Source: Verrucomicrobiales bacterium (GTDB lineage: Bacteria > Verrucomicrobiota > Verrucomicrobiia > Verrucomicrobiales > DEV007). Taken from it: 48,484 bases of DNA. Positions within the stretch are counted from its first letter, which is position 1. Each line of letters begins with the position of its first letter. Shown here one piece after another: positions 18,466 to 26,463 of the stretch. The translations under genes and the position numbers were made by a program. The notes below the pieces were generated by a model that saw only the letters and a program-made list of their open reading frames with translations, had not been told where the DNA came from and did not search any database. Where the stretch lies: NCBI GenBank assembly GCA_029210205.1, contig JARGOD010000032.1, forward strand, positions 1-48,484, given 5' to 3'.

Positions 18466-18550
18466 TCAATAATCGTAAGTTCCCGTCATTCCGCGCGTCA
18501 TCTTCGTTGACGTTTCCCGCGTAACGCAGCACACTCCGCTCTGCAACAAA

Positions 18551-18644
18551 GGAGAGAGATGGGCACCTGGTGGGCCCCGCGGTCTTCAAAACCGTTGTCG
18601 GTGAGTGATCCTTACCGGGGTTGGTTCGATTCCTTCCCTCTCCG
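18551..18644 (+). tRNA. selC: tRNA-Sec (anticodon UCA), with anomalous 3' half
   Basis: The D-arm (GGGC/GCCC), anticodon stem GCGGT/ACCGT with loop CTTCAAA (anticodon TCA at 18586-18588) and long variable arm CGGTGAG/CTTACCG are those of bacterial tRNA-Sec. The 5' acceptor strand GGAGAGAG fits the eight-base-pair Sec form. The 3' side is odd: only 12 nt, not 13, separate the T-loop (TTCGATT) from the discriminator G. T-stem GTTGG/CCTTC has two U-U mismatches, and acceptor position 7 is A-C. The 3' strand would instead pair perfectly with a 7+5 bp tRNA. GCTA follows, not GCCA. It may be functional or damaged by island insertion. Confidence 0.8.
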
Positions 18645-18648
18645 CTAC
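18621..18648 (+). other. Probable island attachment site (attL) in the tRNA-Sec 3' end
   Basis: A tyrosine recombinase begins 140 bp after the tRNA and points away from it, the usual layout when an element integrates into the 3' end of a tRNA gene. selC is a known insertion target in other bacteria. No second copy of the T-loop to acceptor sequence was found in the window, so the right end (attR) is not defined. Confidence 0.45.
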
Positions 18649-18783
18649 CCTCTTAAATTCAATGGCTTGTGGGATTTTCAGGCCTTTGATTTTCGCCCCT
18701 TTCACAGCTGTTTTGTAGTCCAGGTATACAAATAAATACAAATAACTCTGGCTTCCTGAGATCTGTCCGAATAGTTTTTGAGC

Positions 18784-20025
18784 ATGGTTGAGGGTCACCG
18801 AACAAGTCAGGGAGTGGGTTATCGGAAGGGAAATTCGGTTAAGGTGACAAGGTGGAAGAACCACCCGGCTTACAAGTGGCGGGCGAGTTATATCGAGAGC
18901 GGGAAGTATCAGAGCAAGGGGTTCAAGACGAAAAAGGCCGCTGAAGCGTGGGCGGCTGAGAAGGAGGCCGAACTCTTTTCCTCGGGGACCGAAGATCCAT
19001 TGACCTTTCAGGAGCGATCTGCGGTCCTCGAATTTCGGGATCGAATTGCTGATCTTGGAGTGCCCATCCGTGAGGTGTTGGAGCGGGAAGTAGAACGCCT
19101 TGAGATGGCGAAGCGTTCGGTGACAGTGCGAGAGGCTGTCGAAGAGATGGTCGAGCTGAAGGCTCGCACCGCGAAGTCGGAACGAAATCTCCAAACGGTA
19201 AAGTCGCAGTTGAATCGGTTTGCCCGGGACAAGGGGGAAATGGTCGTTTCGGACGTTTCGTTGAAGGACGTCGACGATTGGTTGTTGGGACTGACTGTTG
19301 GCGACTCTGAGGAGAGGGTTTCCGCGCAGACCTGGAAGAACTATCGCCGGCACCTGAAGATGTTGTTTGGCCAGTGCGTGGCTTGGGGCTATTGCGACGC
19401 CAACCCGGTCGAGAAAGCCCAGGAGCCAGAGAAGGCGGAAACCGAGCCCGGAATTTTGACGCCCAAAGAAGTCGGCGACCTGCTGACCGGAGCGGGGGCG
19501 GACATTCAAGCAGCCATCGCTATCGGGTTGTTTGCGGGTCTTCGGGTCTCTGAAATCCAGCGTATTTCTTGGGAGGAGGTAAATCTGACGACAGATCTGA
19601 TCAAGCTGGAGGGTGCTGTGACAAAGAAGAAGTTTCGGCGAGTGATTCCGATTCGACCGAATCTGAAAGCGTGGTTGCTGCTGTTGCAGAAGAAGCAAGG
19701 GCCTCTCGCACCGCAGGGGCAGGAATGGAGGTTGGCTTTTGCGGCTGCCCGTCGAAACGCAGGGTTTGCCGTTCGATTGAATTCGAGTGAGACGGTAAAG
19801 CCGAAAGGAAAGGAGTGGAAGGTCAATGCGATGCGGCACTCGTTTGCTTCCTACGGGATCCAGAGTGAGCAGGACGCTGCGAAGATCGCTCTCGAGTTAG
19901 GGCATAGAGGAAGCACCCAGACTATATTTGAGCACTACAGAGCCACTTGTGAGCCGGAAGAGGCGAAAGCGTTCTGGAATATCTTCCCGGAAGGAGAAGG
20001 GAATGTGGTGAGTATTGCTGGCTGA
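18784..20025 (+). CDS. Tyrosine recombinase / island integrase
   Basis: 413 residues from the ATG at 18784; a TTG two codons earlier is in frame. The N-terminal part (about 1-60) is an AP2-like arm-binding fold with the K-A-A-E-A-W-A-A pattern. A SAM-like core-binding domain spans about 110-205. The catalytic domain has Arg254 (A-G-L-R-V-S-E-I), a beta-hairpin lysine near 281, Arg351-His352 (A-M-R-H-S-F-A-S), His374 (L-G-H-R-G) and nucleophile Tyr385 (E-H-Y). The first His of box II is Asn348, a substitution seen in other island integrases. It should catalyse insertion and excision at the adjacent tRNA-Sec. Confidence 0.93.
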   Translation: MVEGHRTSQGVGYRKGNSVKVTRWKNHPAYKWRASYIESGKYQSKGFKTKKAAEAWAAEKEAELFSSGTEDPLTFQERSAVLEFRDRIADLGVPIREVLEREVERLEMAKRSVTVREAVEEMVELKARTAKSERNLQTVKSQLNRFARDKGEMVVSDVSLKDVDDWLLGLTVGDSEERVSAQTWKNYRRHLKMLFGQCVAWGYCDANPVEKAQEPEKAETEPGILTPKEVGDLLTGAGADIQAAIAIGLFAGLRVSEIQRISWEEVNLTTDLIKLEGAVTKKKFRRVIPIRPNLKAWLLLLQKKQGPLAPQGQEWRLAFAAARRNAGFAVRLNSSETVKPKGKEWKVNAMRHSFASYGIQSEQDAAKIALELGHRGSTQTIFEHYRATCEPEEAKAFWNIFPEGEGNVVSIAG

Positions 20026-20393
20026 GAACTCATTCTTCGCGTGCACCACCCCTTTTGAAGTGTCGCCCGCAGCGCCCCGAATAGCCGCCACTTTGTTGCA
20101 ATCGTTTCCTTGGATCGCGCCCACAGACCCGCCTTAGAAGCCACTCGAACACTGCTTCGCAGTTCTCGCTATTCGTCAACCCCTCGAGGTGTAGCCGCAG
20201 TCACGAGAATTCAACGATCTCTGTTGGAGGTGATTATTCTCGGGCGTTTCTCCAGTAAGCAGTAATTCTCGACTACGGATCAATCTCATTATCGTCATTG
20301 GCCCGAACAGCGTTCTTGCGTGCTTTGCTTTCAGTTTCATCGGCTTGAGCTCGGGATTAGAAGGAGCAGGATTCAGCGTCATACGAGCATGCC
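20026..20393. other. Intergenic region after the integrase, no convincing gene
   Basis: 368 bp between the integrase stop and the first acetyltransferase. Short open frames exist on both strands but none resembles a protein family or carries a good start context. No repeat of the tRNA end was found. Confidence 0.5.
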
Positions 20394-20993
20394 ATGTTTG
20401 GAGAATTCTTGCCCTGCTCGGTTTCTTTGATAATGCTCACTAGAATGCGACCCCTTGATATCACTTTGGGAGGAGCTGCGAGAAATCCTACCAGGCTGAG
20501 AAAATTGACTCTACGAGAATACATCTCCAGCGACTCGAAGGTGATTTGCCAATGGATTACGGATCCAAGGTTTTTATTGCAATGGGCTGGCCCAGGTTTC
20601 ACCTATCCGATGACTCCAGAGCAGTTCTCCAGCCTGGAATCCAATGATCGGATCAAAGGATACACACTGGCGGATGAACAGACTGTGTTGGGCTACGGGG
20701 AGATTATCCAAAGGACTGAGAAGGACGGCTTGGTTTGTAGGGTGATTGTTGCCGACTCGCTAAGGGGGACCGGGGCAGGAAAGCAACTGATCGAGGAACT
20801 GGTCGAGGAAGCTTTCAAAAATCTCGCCCTAGAAAAACTCACCTTGAACGTTTTTGATTTCAACGAAAGCGCGATTCGATGCTACAAGAGCGTTGGCTTC
20901 AAAGAGACGAATCGCTTGGAAGGTGCCCGCGACTTTGAGGGCGAAAAATGGAGCCTCGTCGTCATGGAGCTTCATAACCCAAACCCGGCCTGA
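20394..20993 (+). CDS. GNAT family N-acetyltransferase
   Basis: 199 residues from the first ATG; ATGs at 20433 and 20445 give shorter and perhaps truer starts, because the domain begins near residue 31 (R-L-R-K-L-T-L-R-E-Y). Motif A is V-I-V-A-D-S-L-R-G-T-G-A-G, whose R-G-x-G-x-G segment binds the acetyl-CoA pyrophosphate. Motif B is L-N-V-F-D-F-N-E-S-A-I-R-C-Y-K-S-V-G-F. RimJ/RimL-like; substrate unknown. It is first in a run of GNAT genes in the island and is followed directly by a GNAT remnant. Confidence 0.88.
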   Translation: MFGEFLPCSVSLIMLTRMRPLDITLGGAARNPTRLRKLTLREYISSDSKVICQWITDPRFLLQWAGPGFTYPMTPEQFSSLESNDRIKGYTLADEQTVLGYGEIIQRTEKDGLVCRVIVADSLRGTGAGKQLIEELVEEAFKNLALEKLTLNVFDFNESAIRCYKSVGFKETNRLEGARDFEGEKWSLVVMELHNPNPA

Positions 20994-20996
20994 CGT

Positions 20997-21170
20997 GTGA
21001 TCAGAAAAGTAAATTTGCACGTTCGAACTGACAACGACAAGGCCTTGGGACTATACCGTAAGAAGGGCTTCACCATTGAAGGAACGGTAAAGATGGACAT
21101 GTGCGTCAGAGGAGTTTACTACGACCATCACATCATGGGGCTTACAATCGATCCACCGGAAGAATTATGA
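20997..21170 (+). pseudogene. C-terminal fragment of a GNAT acetyltransferase
   Basis: A 57-codon frame from GTG 20997 reads V-N-L-H-V-R-T-D-N-D-K-A-L-G-L-Y-R-K-K-G-F, followed by E-G-T and Y-Y-D-H-H-I-M-G-L. This is the motif B half and final strand of a GNAT protein; the acetyl-CoA binding half is missing. It begins 3 bp after the preceding GNAT stop. Its TGA overlaps the next ATG (ATGA), so it may still couple translation. It is best read as a remnant left by deletion or recombination. Confidence 0.75.
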
Positions 21171-21673
21171 ACAGCGATTCGACTTCTAGAAAGGGATCGA
21201 TATCACTTAGGGAAGCGGTGAATTCGGATCTGGCTATGTTTTTCGAAATGCAATCCGATCCTGTCGCTGTTCATATGGCAGCGTTCACCCACGAAGACTC
21301 TTCGAATCGCGAGTCTTTTCTGGCTCGTTGGGAGACAATCTTAGCGAACCCAAGCGTGACTGCTCGGAGCATAGTGCGAGGTGAGGATTTGCTTGGGAGT
21401 GTTCTCAGCTACGAGGAGTCCGGCAGACTGGAAGTCACATACTGGATTGATCGGCAAAGTTGGGGGAAGGGAGTCGCAACCGAGGCTCTGAAGTTGTTTC
21501 TTCAGACCGTCGATACCCGCCGACCGATGCAAGCACGCGCCGCTACAGATAATCTGGCGTCTCTTCGGGTTCTCGAAAAGTGCGGCTTTAGTGTCATCGA
21601 AGAAACTAGCGGCTTTGCCAATGCTCGCGGAGAAGAGATCGACGAATTCGAACTTGAGCTCTCAGGATACTAA
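21167..21673 (+). CDS. GNAT family N-acetyltransferase (RimJ/RimL-like)
   Basis: 168 residues. The ATG at 21167 overlaps the stop of the upstream GNAT fragment and is preferred to an upstream in-frame ATG at 21101, which lies inside that fragment. The fold begins S-I-S-L-R-E-A-V-N-S-D-L-A-M-F-F. Motif A is V-T-Y-W-I-D-R-Q-S-W-G-K-G-V-A-T-E-A-L, and motif B is A-A-T-D-N-L-A-S-L-R-V-L-E-K-C-G-F. The W-G-K-G-V-A-T form is typical of RimJ/RimL-type enzymes that acetylate protein N-termini or small amines. Substrate unknown. Confidence 0.9.
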   Translation: MNSDSTSRKGSISLREAVNSDLAMFFEMQSDPVAVHMAAFTHEDSSNRESFLARWETILANPSVTARSIVRGEDLLGSVLSYEESGRLEVTYWIDRQSWGKGVATEALKLFLQTVDTRRPMQARAATDNLASLRVLEKCGFSVIEETSGFANARGEEIDEFELELSGY

Positions 21674-21735
21674 CAGTTGCACAGAACAGTTCGATGTAGG
21701 AAAGCCAGATCTATCCTGATCCCGCCGCGAGTCGA

Positions 21736-21764
21736 TTGACATACTTGAATCGATTCATTTAACT
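21736..21764 (+). promoter_or_regulatory. Sigma-70-type cassette promoter
   Basis: TTGACA, a 17 bp spacer and TTAACT lie 56 bp upstream of the methyltransferase ATG. The -35 is preceded by GAGTCGA, as in related elements at 24276 and 34316. Confidence 0.5.
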
Positions 21765-21819
21765 CTCAAGGAATTCAGCCACCAGGATCGGGCTGACAAG
21801 TTTCACACGTTGTGCCAAA

Positions 21820-22497
21820 ATGAACATCGCTAAGCTCTTCGACCAAGCTGCAGAGTCCTATGACGCGACCAGGAAAAAATACATTCCTTGTATCGCAGAT
21901 TTTTATGGCGTTCTGATTGAGCAAATTCCTTTTGGATCGAGAGATCAATTTTCCGTTTTGGATCTTGGTGCTGGAACGGGCCTTTTGACTTCGATGATCA
22001 GAGGAGCCTTTCCTCGGGCGAGTTTCGTTCTGGCGGACGTGTCGGCAGAGATGCTTGAGAAAGCAAAGTTGAGATTTCAAGGCGTTGAGAATATCGAGTA
22101 TCGGATTGTCGACTTTGAGTCAGAACCAATACCTGGCACCTACGATGTTGTTGTTTCAGCTTTAGCTCTCCATCACGCACCACTTGATCGCCTTCAGGGC
22201 GTGTTTGATAAGATTTATGGGTGCCTGAAGCCCCGGGGGATGTTTTTGAACGCCGATCAGATTCTTGGAAGAACACGCGAAATCGAAAGAGAATATGAAA
22301 GGGCCTGGCTTCGCCATGCCAAGTTGGCGGGTTGCACCGAGGAAGAAATCGATATCGCGATCGAGAGGATGAAGGCTGACAGAACTTCTACCTTATCGGA
22401 TCAACTCGGCGCTCTTGAAAAGAGCGGCTTTGAATCGTTGAATTGCTGGTATCAATTTTACCGCTATGCGACCTACTCAGGAACCAAACCCGCATAG
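21820..22497 (+). CDS. Class I SAM-dependent methyltransferase
   Basis: 225 residues. Motif I is V-L-D-L-G-A-G-T-G (46-54), the acidic end of beta-2 is V-L-A-D-V-S-A-E-M-L, and motif IV is V-V-V-S-A-L-A-L-H-H. This is the UbiE/TAM-like Rossmann methyltransferase pattern acting on a small molecule in the cytoplasm. The start M-N-I-A-K-L-F-D-Q-A-A-E-S-Y-D is typical of the family. Codirectional with its neighbours but with its own upstream promoter element. Confidence 0.9.
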   Translation: MNIAKLFDQAAESYDATRKKYIPCIADFYGVLIEQIPFGSRDQFSVLDLGAGTGLLTSMIRGAFPRASFVLADVSAEMLEKAKLRFQGVENIEYRIVDFESEPIPGTYDVVVSALALHHAPLDRLQGVFDKIYGCLKPRGMFLNADQILGRTREIEREYERAWLRHAKLAGCTEEEIDIAIERMKADRTSTLSDQLGALEKSGFESLNCWYQFYRYATYSGTKPA

Positions 22498-22614
22498 ACG
22501 GGGGGACTGAAGCCCTGAACGTTCCCACTCGAAGTGCCTTCTCTAACTTCCTGTTTTTCCACAATCAACCCACTCTTCCCAGCAGGGTCGAGGGCTCTTG
22601 AACTTACGACAAAA

Positions 22615-23115
22615 ATGAAGATGCCTGTTCAGATAGTTCCTTTTGACCGTTCTTCTCACCAACAGAGTGTCATCAAATTGTGGGAGAGCGTCTTTGGATA
22701 CGAAGATGCACACAATGACCCGCTACTCATTCTTCAGAAAAAGCAGGATGTGGATGACGGTCTTTTCTTCGTGTCATTAGACGAGAGCGGCGCAGTCACT
22801 GGAACGGTAATGTGCGGCTACGATGGGCATCGAGGATGGATCTACTCACTAGCCGTGCACCCCGAGTTCCAACGAAGAGGAATAGGCACTGAATTGATGA
22901 CCTACGCCGAAAGCACGCTTGAGAAACTGGGCTGTATGAAGATCAACCTTCAGATTGTGCAAGGAAATGAGAAGGTTCAGAATTTTTACACAGCCATTGG
23001 ATTTTCAACCGAGGAGCGAGTTAGTATGGGAAAGCGTTTACCCTCAAATATCCCTAATGTCGACCTAGGTGCCGATGATCAGTTGCCTCACTGGGCTGAG
23101 TCGAAATATGACTGA
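22615..23115 (+). CDS. GNAT family acetyltransferase (YpeA-like)
   Basis: 166 residues. The ATG at 22615 is chosen because the conserved domain begins immediately (V-Q-I-V-P-F-D); an upstream ATG at 22534 would add an unconserved tail. Motif A is S-L-A-V-H-P-E-F-Q-R-R-G-I-G-T-E-L-M, with a full Q-R-R-G-I-G acetyl-CoA loop, and motif B is N-L-Q-I-V-Q-G-N-E-K-V-Q-N-F-Y-T-A-I-G-F. The ordering resembles YpeA, an acetyltransferase of unknown substrate. It lies in the island array in the same orientation as its neighbours. Confidence 0.88.
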   Translation: MKMPVQIVPFDRSSHQQSVIKLWESVFGYEDAHNDPLLILQKKQDVDDGLFFVSLDESGAVTGTVMCGYDGHRGWIYSLAVHPEFQRRGIGTELMTYAESTLEKLGCMKINLQIVQGNEKVQNFYTAIGFSTEERVSMGKRLPSNIPNVDLGADDQLPHWAESKYD

Positions 23116-23162
23116 ACATGAGATCGCCAACCCTGGTCGGCGTAAACGTTTGATTAAATGGA

Positions 23163-23654
23163 ATGGATCACATCGAAATAACCGAAAACGAGAAAGAAAC
23201 CGTTTACTCATGGCTGCGCGACTACAACCACGAGCGGAACGGGGACTTCATGCGATCTCTCGAGATCGAGGGCACCGAGATTCCCCTGTTCCTATCAGCA
23301 AGGAACGAAAATGGAGAGGTGATTGGTGGTCTTGAGGGATCGATCCTGCATAAATGGCTCAAGATTGACATCATGGCCGTGGAGCCTTCTCATAGACGCG
23401 AGGGGGCAGGGATAGAACTCGTGGAACGCGCGGAAAGGATCGCCGTTGAGCAGGGATGCGAATTCGCTTTTGTCGATACGATGAGCTACCAAGCGCCGGG
23501 CTTTTACGAGCGATTGGGGTATAATGTGGTGGGGAGGATTCCCGATTGGGATTCTCATGGACATGAGAAGCTGTATTTCACCAAGTCCTTGCCACAGATC
23601 CAGACCGAGCTGGGCAGTATCGAGCAAGCGGCGACTCGTTCTGAATCGACATGA
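23163..23654 (+). CDS. GNAT family acetyltransferase
   Basis: 163 residues. The central strand V-I-G-G-L-E-G-S is followed by motif A (I-M-A-V-E-P-S-H-R-R-E-G-A-G-I-E-L) and motif B (V-D-T-M-S-Y-Q-A-P-G-F-Y-E-R-L-G-Y). The pattern D-T-x-S-(Y/F)-Q-A-x-G-F-Y is shared with the GNAT at 27933, so the two are paralogues within the island. Substrate unknown. Confidence 0.88.
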   Translation: MDHIEITENEKETVYSWLRDYNHERNGDFMRSLEIEGTEIPLFLSARNENGEVIGGLEGSILHKWLKIDIMAVEPSHRREGAGIELVERAERIAVEQGCEFAFVDTMSYQAPGFYERLGYNVVGRIPDWDSHGHEKLYFTKSLPQIQTELGSIEQAATRSEST

Positions 23655-23737
23655 CCCTCTTTCCCTTCAACACTTAACTCTGCTCCGAGGTGGCGCTCTC
23701 AGTATTCGCTGTAGAAGCTCAAAACTTCGCTCCACAA

Positions 23738-24235
23738 ATGATCGTTTGTCGCCGTGCTTCCAAGGATGACGTCGCGCTCTTTCGAGAGATCCGCTTGAAG
23801 GCTCTCAAGGATAGTCCGGATGCATTTTGTTCAACCTATGAATCTGCGTTGCAACGCGATCTGCATTCCTGGGAAGAGCAGCTGTGGTCGACCACGGCTG
23901 GAGGGGATCGGAATACACAGTTCGCATTTGAAGGTGACTTTTGCATCGGCGTTGCTGCGTTGTATCGGGAACCAGTAACTTCATCAGGTGACATCATTAT
24001 GATGTGGGTTGACCCCCAGTATCGCGGCTCCAACGCTGCATCGTCTTTGGTGAGCAACCTCTTGGGGTGGGCGAAAGATTCTGGATTTGATGAGGTGTTT
24101 CTGGAAGTGACAGACTCCAATGCACGGGCAATCAAGTTCTACGAGAATATGGGTTTCTACGACACAGGAGAGCGGGTCGAAATTGATTCGGAGCGGAATC
24201 TGACTGGAATACGCATGGCCCAAACGTTGGGCTGA
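23738..24235 (+). CDS. GNAT family acetyltransferase
   Basis: 165 residues from ATG 23738; an upstream in-frame ATG at 23690 would add 16 unconserved residues. The protein begins M-I-V-C-R-R-A-S-K-D-D-V, a typical first strand. Motif A is M-M-W-V-D-P-Q-Y-R-G-S-N-A-A-S-S-L, where the usual R-G-x-G-x-G loop is R-G-S-N-A-A, and motif B is L-E-V-T-D-S-N-A-R-A-I-K-F-Y-E-N-M-G-F. The altered acetyl-CoA loop is tolerated in known GNATs. Substrate unknown. Confidence 0.87.
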   Translation: MIVCRRASKDDVALFREIRLKALKDSPDAFCSTYESALQRDLHSWEEQLWSTTAGGDRNTQFAFEGDFCIGVAALYREPVTSSGDIIMMWVDPQYRGSNAASSLVSNLLGWAKDSGFDEVFLEVTDSNARAIKFYENMGFYDTGERVEIDSERNLTGIRMAQTLG

Positions 24236-24275
24236 CAAGCTGGCGCACTCATACTCGATGCTGGCTCGGAGTCGA

Positions 24276-24304
24276 TTGACTTCTTTGATGCGACTTCCTA
24301 CTTT
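24276..24304 (+). promoter_or_regulatory. Sigma-70-type cassette promoter
   Basis: TTGACT, a 17 bp spacer and TACTTT, with the -35 inside GGAGTCGATTGACTTC. It is 75 bp upstream of the next GNAT start and matches the elements at 21736 and 34316 in both the extended -35 and the spacing. Confidence 0.5.
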
Positions 24305-24378
24305 GATTCCGACGTGGCACTCCTGCATCGATCAGGTGGAAATCGACGTAAGCCGAATATTTCAGAGCAGTTGCGAAG

Positions 24379-24861
24379 ATGAAAAGCGAGATACAGTTTC
24401 GGGACGCGACCCATGAAGACTTGCCGGATATCGTTCGTCTTCTTTCGGACGATCCTCTGGGACGTGAGCGGGAGGCAGACACTTCGCCACTTCCCAATAG
24501 CTACCATTCAGCGTTCGAGGCAATTGATTGCGATTCGAACAATCAATTGGTCGTCGTCGAATCTATGGGGGGCGTCATTGGTATGCTCCAACTTACCTTC
24601 ATTCCTTATCTGACATTTCGCGGGAGTTGGAGAGCGGTGATAGAGGGTGTCCGAATCGATCAGGAGTTTCGGTCCCGGGGGATTGGCCAAAAACTCATTT
24701 CTCATGCGGTTGAACTCGCCAAGAGACGGGGATGCCACCTGATTCAGTTGACCTCCGACAAAAGAAGACCAGAGGCGATCCGTTTCTACGAAAGACAGGG
24801 TTTCGTTTCCTCCCATGAGGGGTTGAAGCTCAACTTAGGGCCGGGAGATGAGAGCCCTTGA
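24379..24861 (+). CDS. GNAT family acetyltransferase
   Basis: 160 residues, beginning K-S-E-I-Q-F-R-D-A-T-H-E-D-L-P. Motif A is I-E-G-V-R-I-D-Q-E-F-R-S-R-G-I-G-Q-K-L, and motif B is Q-L-T-S-D-K-R-R-P-E-A-I-R-F-Y-E-R-Q-G-F. The R-G-I-G-x-x-L loop and T-S-D-x-x-R form resemble aminoalkylphosphonate or HPA2-type acetyltransferases. Substrate unknown. It has its own promoter-like element upstream. Confidence 0.9.
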   Translation: MKSEIQFRDATHEDLPDIVRLLSDDPLGREREADTSPLPNSYHSAFEAIDCDSNNQLVVVESMGGVIGMLQLTFIPYLTFRGSWRAVIEGVRIDQEFRSRGIGQKLISHAVELAKRRGCHLIQLTSDKRRPEAIRFYERQGFVSSHEGLKLNLGPGDESP

Positions 24862-24998
24862 AATAGCGAATAGGCAGGTGATCACAAATTGCGAACCAGT
24901 CGTGAGTCGATTATCGAATGAATATTCAAACCTCAATCCCTCATTCGGAGGGGCGGTTGGTAGACCGTGATTCCGCGCAAACTTTTTCTGAAAAGCCC

Positions 24999-25670
24999 AT
25001 GCCTCTCCGAGCGGTCATATTCGATCTCGATCAAACTCTTCTCGATCGGACAGCATCTCTGGGAGCATTTCTAAAATGGCAAACGGACGGGATGCTGAAG
25101 CCAGACCTGGAGAGCCCTCCTGAATTTATTTCCCGCTTCGTAGAACTGGATAACAACGGTCGAGTCTGGAAGGATGTGGTTTACCAGAGATTGATTGAAG
25201 AGTTCGCCATTAACGGCTGGAAGACTGAGGAGCTTCTGGCCGTCTATGAGAGCTGTTTCTGTGCCTTCAGCGTCCCGCGCATTGGGGTTGATCAGGCGAT
25301 TGGCGAATTAGCAGGGAGCTACTTCTTGGGCTTGATCTCGAATGGAAAGTCTCCATTTCAGGAGCGCAACTTTCGAGCGCTTGGCTATTCGTCTTCGTTC
25401 GACAGTATCATCGTTTCCGAAGCCGTCGGACTCAGAAAGCCCGATCCTGAAATCTTTCATCTTGGGTGTTCTGAGCTGAATGTGGACCCGAAAGAAGCTG
25501 TCTTTGTGGGGGATAGCCCGGTGGCTGATATCTCAGGCGCACGGGAGGCAGGTCTGGCAACGATCTTTGTTCCGACTGAATTGAATCCAAGTTGCGAAGA
25601 AGCGGACGAAACATGCGAAGACATGTCTTATCTTCCTGCTGCGATTGCGAAACTGGGAGAGTTGCAATGA
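24999..25670 (+). CDS. HAD-superfamily hydrolase
   Basis: 223 residues from ATG 24999, where the core begins at once (V-I-F-D-L-D-Q-T-L-L, nucleophile Asp9 and acid/base Asp11). An in-frame ATG at 24918 would add 27 residues without similarity and cannot be excluded. Motif II is G-L-I-S-N-G-K. Motif III is the lysine in R-K-P-D-P-E-I-F, and motif IV is F-V-G-D-S-P-V-A-D-I-S-G-A. The helical cap between motifs I and II places it in subfamily IA, phosphatases of small metabolites. Cytoplasmic; substrate unknown. Confidence 0.9.
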   Translation: MPLRAVIFDLDQTLLDRTASLGAFLKWQTDGMLKPDLESPPEFISRFVELDNNGRVWKDVVYQRLIEEFAINGWKTEELLAVYESCFCAFSVPRIGVDQAIGELAGSYFLGLISNGKSPFQERNFRALGYSSSFDSIIVSEAVGLRKPDPEIFHLGCSELNVDPKEAVFVGDSPVADISGAREAGLATIFVPTELNPSCEEADETCEDMSYLPAAIAKLGELQ

Positions 25671-25747
25671 CACTTAGCCAAAGAACGTCGGGATTTGTTG
25701 CCTCTTCGAAGTTTCAATGCATTTACTCCACCTGACTGCCACCTTAC

Positions 25748-26452
25748 ATGGATACCGTGAAAACTTGGGAAAATCATCGAAAGGTGCAGGCAGTCGCGAA
25801 GGATGTCCTCATGGTTCTTGGACAGTCGATCTCTTCTCGGGATACGGAGACCTCGATCGCTCAACGTGCGAAAGAAATGTTGGCTGACCGAGGTATTTCT
25901 GAGACGTGGTATTACGATTGTCCTGCACTCGTCCTGTTGGGATCTCGTAGTTGCGCTTCTCTTTCCGGACGCGACTACCAACCCGGCAATGAACCCGTGG
26001 GAGAGTTCAACCTTGTGACCGTCGACTTGAGCCCCTCCCGAGAGGGTGTCTGGGGCGATTGCGCTCGAAGCTTCTTCGTCGAGTCAGGAGCACCCGTTCG
26101 TGAACCCGCAACCCAACAGTTTCAGGAGGGGCTGCGTGTTCAATTTGAGCTGCACGCCACGATGAAAGATTTCGTGTCGCCAGAAACGACATTTGAAGAA
26201 CTCCACCGTTTCTCTAACGACAAGATCGCTACCGCAGGCTTCGAGAACCTGGATTTTATGGCAAACCTCGGGCACAGCATCGGCTCTTCCCTGGATGATA
26301 GAATCTATATCGAAGAAGGGAATTCGACTCGTTTGTCGGAGGTTGAGTTCTTCACGTTCGAGCCGCACATTCGCCAAGCCGACGGTTCATGGGGTTTCAA
26401 GCACGAGAATATCTACTACTTCAATGAAGACGGAGCTGCTGTGGAGCTTTAA
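25748..26452 (+). CDS. M24-family metallopeptidase-like protein (pita-bread fold)
   Basis: 234 residues. All five metal ligands of the M24 fold can be placed: Asp93 and Asp104 (T-V-D-L-S-P...V-W-G-D-C-A-R-S-F), His176 (N-L-G-H-S-I-G), Glu205 (F-T-F-E-P-H-I) and Glu220 (F-K-H-E-N-I-Y). This dinuclear site belongs to methionine aminopeptidase, Xaa-Pro peptidase and creatinase relatives. The usual N-terminal creatinase domain is absent. Unlike MetAP, the region before D93 is divergent, so a specialised peptidase or C-N hydrolase is more likely than a housekeeping enzyme. Confidence 0.82.
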   Translation: MDTVKTWENHRKVQAVAKDVLMVLGQSISSRDTETSIAQRAKEMLADRGISETWYYDCPALVLLGSRSCASLSGRDYQPGNEPVGEFNLVTVDLSPSREGVWGDCARSFFVESGAPVREPATQQFQEGLRVQFELHATMKDFVSPETTFEELHRFSNDKIATAGFENLDFMANLGHSIGSSLDDRIYIEEGNSTRLSEVEFFTFEPHIRQADGSWGFKHENIYYFNEDGAAVEL

Positions 26453-26463
26453 CAAAGGGACTT

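Noticed and set aside
20997..21170. TGA between the first GNAT and the next frame as a Sec codon joining them
   Set aside because: The two frames differ, the first GNAT already has a complete motif B, and no SECIS-like stem follows.
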